Source: Candidatus Cloacimonadota bacterium (lineage in GTDB: Bacteria > Cloacimonadota > Cloacimonadia > Cloacimonadales > Cloacimonadaceae). From it: DNA of 64,000 nucleotides. The translations under genes were made by a program, and so were the position numbers. The stretch covers positions 16,114 through 80,113 of the forward strand of contig JAHDQK010000033.1 of assembly GCA_018433885.1 (NCBI GenBank). The letters run 5' to 3'. This document shows, one piece after another, positions 35,205 through 42,912 of the stretch. The notes below the pieces were generated by a model that saw nothing but the letters and a program-made list of their open reading frames with translations, was not told the DNA's origin and did no database searches. How positions within the stretch are numbered: position 1 is the first letter of the stretch; each line of letters opens with the position of its first letter.

Positions 35205-36500
35205 TCAAGGATAGATGCGATAGATCATCCTGGGGAAGGGGATAGTTTCGCGGATGTGATGGGTTCCACTCATCCAGGTTACCAGGCGTTCCAGACCTAT
35301 TCCGAAACCGCTGTGAGGAACGCTTCCGTATTTGCGAAGATCCAAAAACCATTGATATTCTTCCAGATCCATCTTTTCTTCTTTCATGCGGGAAAGCAGC
35401 AATTCATAATCGTCTTCACGCTGGCTGCCGCCGATGATTTCTCCAAATCCCTCGGGAGCGATGAGATCGCTACCCAATACAAGATTTTCGTTTTCCGGGG
35501 CGCGTTTCATATAAAAAGCTTTGATCTCTTTGGGCCATCTATCAATGAAGATCGGCACGGGAGATCCCTCTGTGAGCAGGGCTTCATCCGCAGCACCCAG
35601 ATCGCTACCATGATCTATCTCGCTGCCTTTGCTGCGCAGATACTCGATCGCTTCATGGTGACTCATGCGTTTGAAGGGAGCATCAGCTGCCTTCAGCCGA
35701 TCTTTATCCCGTTCCAGGATGTCCAGTTCTTTATCACACTTCTCAAGAACTTTACGGATAACATGACGGATCAGTCCTTCCTGAATTGCCATATTCTCGT
35801 CGTGTTCTACAAAAGCTGCTTCGGCATCCATCATCCAAAATTCCGTGAGGTGTTTTCGGGTCTTGGAACGTTCTGCACGAAACACAGGCCCAAAGTCGTA
35901 AACTCTACCCAAGCTCATGATCCCGGTTTCCAGATACAGCTGACCGGATTGGGAGAGATATGCCTTCCCTTCGTCAAAATAGTCCAATTCAAATAGCGTG
36001 GTAGTGCCTTCACAGGCATTGGGGGTAAGTATCGGAGAATCGAAGCGGAAGAAATCGTTGTCGTTCAAATACTCGCAGATCGCGAAATATACGGTATGGC
36101 GTATTCTGAGAATTGCCCATTGCTTGGATGAGCGGATCCACAAATGCCGGTTTGAAAGAAGGAAATCCGGACCATGTTCTTTTTTGCTGATGGGGTAGTC
36201 TTCCGCATTTTGGATCACTTTTATGGATTTCACATCCAGTTCATATTCGCCGGCTTTTTTCTGATGCTCTTTGGGGATGCCGGTGAGGATGATGCTGGAT
36301 TCGATTCCGAGCCTTTTAGCTTCTTCAAAGGATTCTTCGCCCAGCTCGGGTTTGAAGGCTACTGCCTGGATCTCGGCGCTACCATCCCGAAAGATGATGA
36401 AGATGAGCTTCCCACTATGGCGGATGTTTCGTACCCAGCCTTTAAGTCTTACTTCTGTGCCAAGATGTTTTGCGATATCCGATACTAATATATCTTGCAT
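35205..36500 (-). CDS. asnS: Asparaginyl-tRNA synthetase
   Basis: 431 aa. N-terminal OB anticodon-binding domain (VRLKGWVRNIRHSGKLIFIIFRDGS), class II motif 2 (FGPVFRAERSKTRKHLTEFWMMDAEAAF) and motif 3 (GFGIGLERLVTWM). The HLTEFWMMDAE loop is AsnRS-type rather than the AspRS form. It charges tRNA-Asn with asparagine in the cytoplasm. The gene sits 4 bp downstream of the Gfo/Idh oxidoreductase gene. Confidence 0.96.
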   Translation of the reverse strand: MQDILVSDIAKHLGTEVRLKGWVRNIRHSGKLIFIIFRDGSAEIQAVAFKPELGEESFEEAKRLGIESSIILTGIPKEHQKKAGEYELDVKSIKVIQNAEDYPISKKEHGPDFLLSNRHLWIRSSKQWAILRIRHTVYFAICEYLNDNDFFRFDSPILTPNACEGTTTLFELDYFDEGKAYLSQSGQLYLETGIMSLGRVYDFGPVFRAERSKTRKHLTEFWMMDAEAAFVEHDENMAIQEGLIRHVIRKVLEKCDKELDILERDKDRLKAADAPFKRMSHHEAIEYLRSKGSEIDHGSDLGAADEALLTEGSPVPIFIDRWPKEIKAFYMKRAPENENLVLGSDLIAPEGFGEIIGGSQREDDYELLLSRMKEEKMDLEEYQWFLDLRKYGSVPHSGFGIGLERLVTWMSGTHHIRETIPFPRMIYRIYP

Positions 36501-36504
36501 TGTT

Positions 36505-37503
36505 CTAAACCTTGATTTTACTTTTGGTTACTTGTTCATCGATGATCTTGATGATCTTCACAGCCACTTCCAGGGCTTTGGTGCCGGCATATCCATCCAC
36601 GACGGGTTGGCGATCCTCGATGATAGCTTGGATCCAGGATTCCAGTTCCATTGTTAGGGCATCCTTGGGGCTATCCGTGCAATCATAAAGTTGCTGATCC
36701 ACAAGTTTTTCGGGATCAATATCTGTAGCACCCATCAATATTTTGGGCAAATACTTCATCACGTTTGCACTTTTCTTGATCACCTTTGCCTGCTTGGTGT
36801 TGAAATCCAGCGTTATATAACAATCTTTTTGGAAGAAACGGATCTTTCGTTCTTGCTTGAGGGATACCCTCGATGATGTCACATTGGCGATCGCTCCGTT
36901 TTCGAACTCGATGCGGGCATTTGCGATATCAATTGAAGGGGTTAGGATACCAATACCCGAAGCGTGAATATCCTTGATGGGGCTATTCACAAAACTCAGG
37001 ATTAGGTCTATATCGTGAATCATCACATCCAATACTACCGGGACATCTGTGCCGCGTTTGTGAAAGGTGGAGATGCGGGTGGACTCGATGAACATCGGCT
37101 CGGAAATTTCGTGTTCTACCTTCATGATCACGGGGTTGAAGCGTTCGATGTGACCCACTTGAATCTTCAATTTTTTCTTTTCGGCGATATCCAGAAGCTC
37201 GTAGGCTTCTTCCAGCTTGCTGGTGATGGGTTTCTCCAAAAAAACGTGCTTTCCTGCTGTAAGAGCTTGTTTAGCAAGCTCATAATGGGCAGTGGTGGTG
37301 GCGGCTATATCGACGGCGTCGCAGGCGTCTAGCAGCTCGCCATAGCTATCAAATCTATAGGCACCCAAAGTCTTGGCAATCTCTTTGGCACGGCTGGCTT
37401 TTGCATCGTAGATACCAGCCAGACCTGCGTTGTCCATCGCCATGAATTTTCTTGCATGGTGCTGACCAAGGTGCCCAACGCCTACTACGCCGATCTTTAA
37501 CAT
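36505..37503 (-). CDS. Gfo/Idh/MocA-family oxidoreductase (GnnA-like?)
   Basis: 332 aa. The NAD(P)-binding domain starts IGVVGVGHLGQHHARKF and contains the catalytic EKPITSKLEEAYELL (EKP). The C-terminal domain is the GFO/IDH alpha/beta sheet. The sequence VGHIERFNP resembles the subgroup with GnnA, the UDP-GlcNAc 3-dehydrogenase of 3-amino lipid A synthesis, but no transaminase (GnnB) is adjacent, so the substrate remains open. It is followed closely by asnS and preceded by threonine dehydrogenase (9-bp gap). Confidence 0.85.
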   Translation of the reverse strand: MLKIGVVGVGHLGQHHARKFMAMDNAGLAGIYDAKASRAKEIAKTLGAYRFDSYGELLDACDAVDIAATTTAHYELAKQALTAGKHVFLEKPITSKLEEAYELLDIAEKKKLKIQVGHIERFNPVIMKVEHEISEPMFIESTRISTFHKRGTDVPVVLDVMIHDIDLILSFVNSPIKDIHASGIGILTPSIDIANARIEFENGAIANVTSSRVSLKQERKIRFFQKDCYITLDFNTKQAKVIKKSANVMKYLPKILMGATDIDPEKLVDQQLYDCTDSPKDALTMELESWIQAIIEDRQPVVDGYAGTKALEVAVKIIKIIDEQVTKSKIKV

Positions 37504-37512
37504 ATTGGATCC

Positions 37513-38466
37513 TTATTTTTTAAGCTTCAGGGAGACCTTTTCGATCATGTCACGAGTCATGCTATCCAGATCATATTCTGGCTTCCAACCCCATTCGTTG
37601 CGGGCGGCGGAATCGTCCATGCTGTTTGGCCAGCTATCAGCTATCGCCTTTTTGATGGGATCTGGATTATATTCCAGCACAAATTCTGGGATGTATTTGC
37701 GGATCGCAGCAGCGATGATTTCGGGATCAAAGCTCATGGCGGTAACGTTGAAGCAATTCCGGTGGATAAGTTTGGAGGGATCCGCTTCCATCAGTTCCAC
37801 AGCGCTGCGCAGGGCATCCGGCATGTACATCATGTCCAAAAAAGTTCCGGCAGGAAGGTTGCAGGTATATTTCTTCTGCTTGATCGCTTCGTAATAGATT
37901 TCCACGGCATAGTCTGTAGTTCCGCCACCAGGCAGAGTAACGTTTGAGATGATGCCGGGGTATCTAAGACCACGTGCATCAACGCCATATTTCAGATAGT
38001 AATAATCACCCAGGAGCTCGCCAGCTACTTTGGAGATTCCATAGATCGTAGTAGGCCGCATAATTGTATCCTGCGGAGTATGATCCAAAGGAGTAGTTGG
38101 GCCAAAAGCACCAATTGAGGATGGAGTAAAGAGCGCACCTTTCACTTCCTTCATGATTTCCAGACAGTTGAAAGTAGTATCCATGTTGATCTTCCAGCTA
38201 TTGGCAGGGTTTGCTTCCCCTTTGGCAGAAAGCACTGCTACGAGGTTGAAGATGGTATCGATATTGTGTTTACGAACCACCTCGTTCAAGGAGTTACCTT
38301 CGGTGGCGTTTACTTTGGCGGAAGGGCCGGATTCCATCAACTCTTGGGGAAGCGGAGTGTGATTGTAAGTGGCTACTACGTGGTTGTCTCCGTATATTTT
38401 TCTGAGGTAGGGGACAAGCTCCGAACCGATTTGTCCGGCAGCGCCGATCACTAGGATATTCTTCAT
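37513..38466 (-). CDS. L-threonine 3-dehydrogenase, NAD-dependent epimerase (SDR) type
   Basis: 317 aa from the ATG at 38466, with GGAG 10 bases upstream. A start 39 bp earlier is not supported. The Rossmann glycine motif is IGAAGQIGSELV. Residues of the UGE-like threonine dehydrogenase family are plain: TIYGISKVAGELLGDYYYLKYGVDARGLRYPGIISN (Tyr/Lys catalytic), LPGGGTTDYAVEIY, MMYMPDALRSAVELM and ADSWPNSMDDSAARNEWGWKPEY. It oxidises threonine to 2-amino-3-ketobutyrate. The usual partner Kbl is not in the window. The product would feed glycine and acetyl-CoA, in keeping with amino-acid use. Confidence 0.93.
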   Translation of the reverse strand: MKNILVIGAAGQIGSELVPYLRKIYGDNHVVATYNHTPLPQELMESGPSAKVNATEGNSLNEVVRKHNIDTIFNLVAVLSAKGEANPANSWKINMDTTFNCLEIMKEVKGALFTPSSIGAFGPTTPLDHTPQDTIMRPTTIYGISKVAGELLGDYYYLKYGVDARGLRYPGIISNVTLPGGGTTDYAVEIYYEAIKQKKYTCNLPAGTFLDMMYMPDALRSAVELMEADPSKLIHRNCFNVTAMSFDPEIIAAAIRKYIPEFVLEYNPDPIKKAIADSWPNSMDDSAARNEWGWKPEYDLDSMTRDMIEKVSLKLKK

Positions 38467-38839
38467 AAGTCTATTACTCCTGATAAGATTTCTTTTATGA
38501 TTCACCTATTTTTGATCCTGCTATGTTGTCAATGAATATCCAACATATTGGCGTATCTTGGTTATCAGGGTGCAGTCAGCGGGGTAGAGAACCCTTATAT
38601 CAACAGAATGACCTCACTATCACATCTCCATCTCTCATATTAGCTATGTAGCAGATGATTTCAACCCCATTGCCCGAGGCAGTCGCCATGCCGTTTTGAA
38701 GCTGTGCAGACTGCATGAACACTCCGCAGACATCGCTGGGTGGAATGGGGATGAACTTATGCTCGTTTCGTTATTGTGGGAGGTGGTGATCAGATAGATA
38801 TGGTGATCACACAATGATCTTTTATTTCATGGGCGAGCA
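38467..38839. other. Gap before threonine dehydrogenase, holding repeat copy 3
   Basis: 373 bp with no gene. It holds the repeat at 38665-38750 and must carry the promoter for the threonine dehydrogenase operon and the 3' end of uvrB. The hexamer GATCAC recurs (GTGATCA near 38786 and GATCAC near 38808). I see no strong terminator. Confidence 0.5.
38665..38750 (+). repeat. Intergenic repeat, copy 3 (CCCCATT...AATGGGG family)
   Basis: 86 bp bounded by CCCCATT (38665-38671) and AATGGGG (38744-38750), followed by ATGAAC. Internal self-complementary pieces are GCAGTC and GACTGC. It is the cleanest of the three copies in the window and matches the reverse complement of the 22010-22096 copy at its core and at its AATGGGGATGA end. 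Confidence 0.6.
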
Positions 38840-40855
38840 CTAAGTTTGTTTACTGGGTTCATAGTTTTGCAGTTCCCAAATCCTGTCCCGCAATTCGGCA
38901 GCACGCTCAAAATCCAGATTAGCAGCGGCTTTATTCATTTCCTTCTTAAGAAGTTCCAGCACTTTGTTCACGGAATCCAATTCCAGATACTCCTGAAATT
39001 CCTCTTTGCCGGGTTTTTCGTCCGATGCTTCTGCCTTTTTTTCATATCCCTCAGCGATAGCGGTGGATTGCATGATTTGCTCCACGGTCTTCATGATGGT
39101 TTGAGGAGTAATGCCATGTTCTTCGTTATATGCAATCTGCTTTTCGCGTCGCCGATTAGTTTCGTCGATGGTCTTCTTCATGGCATCGGTGATAATATCG
39201 GCATAGAATACTACCTTGCCTTGCACGTTTCTTGCCGCTCTTCCGGAGATCTGGATCAGAGATCTTGCAGAACGCAGGAAGCCCGTCTTATCCGCATCCA
39301 AAATCGCTACCAGAGATACTTCGGGAAGATCCAAGCCCTCACGCAGGAGGTTCACGCCCACCAAAACGTCGAATTCTCCCAAACGCAACTCCCGGATCAA
39401 TTTCGCCCTGCCAATGCTGTCGATATCGCTATGCAAATACTTAGCGCGCACTCCGGCTTTGTTCAGGTATGTGCTTAGATCTTCCGCCATTCTTTTGGTA
39501 AGGGTCATTACCAGCACTTTGTGTCCCATCTCCACGCGTTCTTTAGCCTGGGCGATAAGGTCGTCCACCTGGTTCTTGATCGGTTTAACTTCGATCATGG
39601 GGTCAATCAGTCCCGTGGGACGGATCACTTGCTCCACGATCTCACCATTTGTCTTTTCAAGCTCATAATCTGCAGGAGTAGCGGATACGAAGATTACATT
39701 ACGCAGATAGTTCTCAAATTCCTCGAAGCGCAAGGGGCGGTTATCGAAGGCGGAAGGAAGCCGAAACCCGTATTCCACCAGATTCTTTTTGCGGGTGTAA
39801 TCTCCTCCGTACATACCGTGAACTTGGGGGATGGTTACATGAGATTCATCGATTACAAAAAGAAAGTCCTCCGGAAAATAATCCAACAGACAGCTGGGAG
39901 GTTCGCCAGCTTTTGCTCCGGTGAGGTGACGGCTGTAGTTTTCGATCCCGCTACAATATCCCAATTCCCGCAGCATCTCAATATCGAACATCGTACGCTG
40001 TTTCAGGCGATCTGCTTCCACATAGCGTTGATTATCCAGATAATAGCGCACACGATCGTTCATTTCGGATTCGATGTTGTGCACAGCGTTCTGTAATCTA
40101 TCCTCATTCATGATAAAGTGGATGGCGGGATAAACCGGGTAGTCATCCACTGCACCTAGGCTTTGATACGAGATCGGGTGAAGCTTCTCCAAATTCACGA
40201 TTTCATCGCCAAAAAACTCCACTCGCAGGCAGTGTTCCAGATATGCGGGATAAATATCTACAGTATCACCGCGAACGCGGAAAGCACCACGCTCGAAAGC
40301 AATGTCGTTGCGAGAATAATGAGCCGTGATTAGTTTCTTGAGCAACTCGTCGCGATCCATGGTCATGCCTACCTGCAGCCGAATCAACGCCTCCCGGTAT
40401 TCTTCGGGAACGCCCAAACCGTAGATGCAGGATACCGATGCCACGATGATCACATCTCTGCGTTCCATCAGGCTCATGGTAGCTCTCAAGCGCAGTTTTT
40501 CGATCTCTTGGTTGATATCGGAATCCTTTTCAATATAGATATCCTTGCCGGGGATATAGGCTTCGGGCTGGTAATAATCGTAATACGAAATGAAGTATTC
40601 CACAGCGTTGTGGGGGAACAGTTGTTTGAGTTCGCCATACAATTGCGCAGCGAGTGTTTTGTTATGCGAGAGCACTAAAGTGGGGCGGTTCAGCTTTTGG
40701 ATTACATTGGCGATGCTGAATGTTTTGCCGCTTCCGGTTACGCCAAGCAGCACTTGAAAACGCTTTCCCTGATCCACTCCCTCCACCAGGCTGGCGATCG
40801 CCTGCGGTTGATCTCCGGAAGGAGCATATTCTGTTTCCAGCTTGAATTGGGACAT
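38840..40855 (-). CDS. uvrB: Excinuclease ABC subunit B
   Basis: 671 aa from the ATG at 40855, preceded by GGGGGAATC. Longer upstream starts lie before this site. Walker A GVTGSGKTFS near residue 38, the damage-binding beta-hairpin around YYDYYQPEAYIPGKDIY, helicase motifs (VLSHNKTLAAQLYGEL, FVIDESHVTIPQ, GVNLLREGLDLPEVSLVAILDADK, QISGRAARN), and a C-terminal UVR domain (LDFERAAELRDRIWELQ) that contacts UvrC. It verifies DNA damage in nucleotide-excision repair. uvrC is about 10 kb away on the same strand. Confidence 0.98.
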   Translation of the reverse strand: MSQFKLETEYAPSGDQPQAIASLVEGVDQGKRFQVLLGVTGSGKTFSIANVIQKLNRPTLVLSHNKTLAAQLYGELKQLFPHNAVEYFISYYDYYQPEAYIPGKDIYIEKDSDINQEIEKLRLRATMSLMERRDVIIVASVSCIYGLGVPEEYREALIRLQVGMTMDRDELLKKLITAHYSRNDIAFERGAFRVRGDTVDIYPAYLEHCLRVEFFGDEIVNLEKLHPISYQSLGAVDDYPVYPAIHFIMNEDRLQNAVHNIESEMNDRVRYYLDNQRYVEADRLKQRTMFDIEMLRELGYCSGIENYSRHLTGAKAGEPPSCLLDYFPEDFLFVIDESHVTIPQVHGMYGGDYTRKKNLVEYGFRLPSAFDNRPLRFEEFENYLRNVIFVSATPADYELEKTNGEIVEQVIRPTGLIDPMIEVKPIKNQVDDLIAQAKERVEMGHKVLVMTLTKRMAEDLSTYLNKAGVRAKYLHSDIDSIGRAKLIRELRLGEFDVLVGVNLLREGLDLPEVSLVAILDADKTGFLRSARSLIQISGRAARNVQGKVVFYADIITDAMKKTIDETNRRREKQIAYNEEHGITPQTIMKTVEQIMQSTAIAEGYEKKAEASDEKPGKEEFQEYLELDSVNKVLELLKKEMNKAAANLDFERAAELRDRIWELQNYEPSKQT

Positions 40856-40980
40856 GATTCCCCCATGAATTTGATTCTCAGAAATTCTTCTTGACGTATT
40901 GCCGTAGAATTTCAGCTTGGATACCAAGAAATCCGGCAGGATATATTCTGTCGAGAAAATAAATACCGGGAGTTCCCAAC

Positions 40981-41304
40981 ATGTTGAATAACGTAGAATT
41001 ACAGATCAATTTCGATAACTTGCTAAAACTGGGATACGCCGTGATCGATGTTCGTTTCAAGGATTACGATCTTTGTGGAGATACCCAGAAGCTTGTAATA
41101 GCCAGAGTTGATTCCGATCGCGACGAGTTTTATCAGGATATGCTGAAACTCTATACAGGTCAGGAATTCAAATCCGGTGAGATCTATGAGATCTGGACTG
41201 AAATCCTCTTACACAAGGTTAAAATGAGCCAGGTTTTGGGTAGGGATATCGCCATAAAAGTAGCCGCTCTGGATTATATCGAAACCATTTATGTAAACAG
41301 ATGA
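40981..41304 (+). CDS. Hypothetical protein coupled to ndk
   Basis: 107 aa, no recognised family. The protein is mostly alpha/beta without signal or membrane segment (VELQINFDNLLKLGYAVIDVRFKDYDLCGD; LYTGQEFKSGEIYEIWTEILLHKVK). It begins with ATG near a short GGGAG-like site and overlaps the ndk start by 4 bp (ATGA), so the two products are made together. Divergent from uvrB with 125 bp in between. A role tied to nucleotide pools is only a guess from position. Confidence 0.75.
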   Translation: MLNNVELQINFDNLLKLGYAVIDVRFKDYDLCGDTQKLVIARVDSDRDEFYQDMLKLYTGQEFKSGEIYEIWTEILLHKVKMSQVLGRDIAIKVAALDYIETIYVNR

Positions 41305-41702
41305 CGCAACTTTGCCTGTTTCTGATCAAACCCAATGCGGTAGAAGACGGTAATGCCGGCAGGATCATCACCATGCTTGAGGATGACGGGTTTCGAGTGC
41401 TGAACATGAAGATGTTTACCTTTAATCCCGAACTATCTCGCGAATTCTATGCCGAGCATCTTGGCAAAGAATTCTATCCCCGGCTGGAGAGCTTTATGTG
41501 TTCTGGCCCAACGATCGGGATGATCCTGGAAAAAGATAATGCCATTCACGACATCCGCGAACTTCTGGGAGATGTGAAACCGGAAAATAGAAAGCCCGGA
41601 ACTATCCGCGCATTATATGGGAAAGGGATTACCGATAACGGGGGGCACGCGTCGGACTCCCCGGAACATGCGGAAAGGGAGATCAAGATAATCTTCGGAT
41701 AA
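41301..41702 (+). CDS. ndk: Nucleoside diphosphate kinase
   Basis: 133 aa. Residues of the active site are visible: K10 in FLIKPNAVEDG, R-x-x-x-G-x-x-R-x-x-Y around PGTIRALYG, and the phospho-histidine H116 in DNGGHASDSPEHAEREI. The motif is slightly altered (GGHASDS in place of the usual NxxHGSDS) but keeps the histidine and the S-D-S. It balances NTP and dNTP pools. It ends at a hairpin terminator. Confidence 0.96.
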   Translation: MTQLCLFLIKPNAVEDGNAGRIITMLEDDGFRVLNMKMFTFNPELSREFYAEHLGKEFYPRLESFMCSGPTIGMILEKDNAIHDIRELLGDVKPENRKPGTIRALYGKGITDNGGHASDSPEHAEREIKIIFG

Positions 41703-41734
41703 ACAGCACAGTGTAGGGTTACTGGGTTATCTCC

Positions 41735-41756
41735 GCCTATATATAGGCGATTTTTG
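41735..41756 (+). terminator. Terminator of ndk, overlapping the PP2C 3' end
   Basis: The palindrome CGCCTATATATAGGCG (41735-41750) is followed by ATTTTTG. It ends the rightward hypothetical-ndk unit and overlaps the final codons of the convergent phosphatase gene (stop at 41737). Confidence 0.75.
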
Positions 41757-42912
41757 TGGATTTCATGTAGCGCTTTTCCAATACCTTGCAAAATTGGCGC
41801 ATGAGGTTGCGCCGAATCTCCAGATCTTTGGGCAGGGCTGGATCTTGATGCGCATCGTTGATCTTGGTTCCCACCACGCATTCTATGATATCACTATCCT
41901 GCAATATTGTCATCAAGCGTTTCACAGCGTTGTCTGGCATTTGTTCAGGATTATCTCCTTCCTGAAGTGCCCTGAGACAACGTGAGAGGGTGATCGTGCC
42001 TTCACAAACAAGGTCAAAGCCCTCCATCTGAGCAGTGGGGGGTATCTCTGATGTGCTGTTGATCTCTTTCAAATTCACTTTTATGGGGCGCATCAGTTCC
42101 CGGGAGAGGATCGCGGCGGTAGTGCCTCCGCATACTATCTTGCGGCCGGGGAACGTGTTTACTATCTCTGCCAAGGTGCTGTCGTGTTCCTTCTTGTAAG
42201 GAGGACCGGTGACCAGCAGGGTGCGGCGCGGGTTTCTGAGATACAACGCAGCGCAGCTGATATCGTCTGCAGCCTTGTTGCCATCGTACTCTCTGGCTTT
42301 GTTTGCCACTCGTCTGGAAATCTCGGTGGCAGAAATCGCAGGGTTTTCTCCCAATAGTTTTTCCAGATAACTTTCCACTCCGCGTTCCAGCCAGCCTAAG
42401 GGCAGGTGAGGCAATCCCATTCCGGATTGGGTAACGCCATCAGAATAGTAAACTACGCGGTCTCCGGGCTGCAAGTCCAGTTCAGAGTAGTACAAATGGC
42501 TCTTGCGGAATGTTTTGATGGGGATCTCTTGTTTTTCCACAGAGATGCACTTGCCATCGCGCAGAAGGGCAAAGGGCGGGTTATCGTGTTCAATCACGCG
42601 GATATGGCCATCATACCTGGCTTCGATGATGGTGAAAGTGCTGTAGCCTATCTGACGGTAAGAGCAAACAGGGAGGGTTTCCAGAATTATCTCGGCTGCG
42701 CGTTTGATATCGATGTTGGACATCATGAATTCCGCCGCCATCGTAGTGGTAAGGGTGGAAAGCACACTCGCTTTGATCCCGCTGCCAAGACCGTCTGCCA
42801 GCACGCAGATGATTCCATTCTCGGTTTTTATGCTATAGAAAGAATCTCCGCAGGAATAGTATCCATGCTTACAAATCTGATGATGATCGACTTCCAAAAA
42901 GAAGGCATTCAC
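41737..42912 (-). CDS. SpoIIE-type PP2C serine phosphatase, hydrogenase-linked
   Basis: 391 aa. The N-terminal PPM phosphatase domain has the metal-binding region YSCGDSFYSIKTENGIICVLADGLGSGIKAS and YYSDGVTQSG with Asp residues in the expected places. After about residue 225 there is a second, unnamed domain (LLVTGPPYKKEHDSTLAEIVNTFPGRKIVCGGTTAAILSREL). The gene overlaps hydS by 4 bp. Group C sensory [FeFe]-hydrogenases of anaerobes are often followed by such a phosphatase, so H2 or redox state may be passed to an anti-sigma/anti-anti-sigma type switch. The target is not in the window. Confidence 0.85.
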   Translation of the reverse strand: MNAFFLEVDHHQICKHGYYSCGDSFYSIKTENGIICVLADGLGSGIKASVLSTLTTTMAAEFMMSNIDIKRAAEIILETLPVCSYRQIGYSTFTIIEARYDGHIRVIEHDNPPFALLRDGKCISVEKQEIPIKTFRKSHLYYSELDLQPGDRVVYYSDGVTQSGMGLPHLPLGWLERGVESYLEKLLGENPAISATEISRRVANKAREYDGNKAADDISCAALYLRNPRRTLLVTGPPYKKEHDSTLAEIVNTFPGRKIVCGGTTAAILSRELMRPIKVNLKEINSTSEIPPTAQMEGFDLVCEGTITLSRCLRALQEGDNPEQMPDNAVKRLMTILQDSDIIECVVGTKINDAHQDPALPKDLEIRRNLMRQFCKVLEKRYMKSTKIAYI

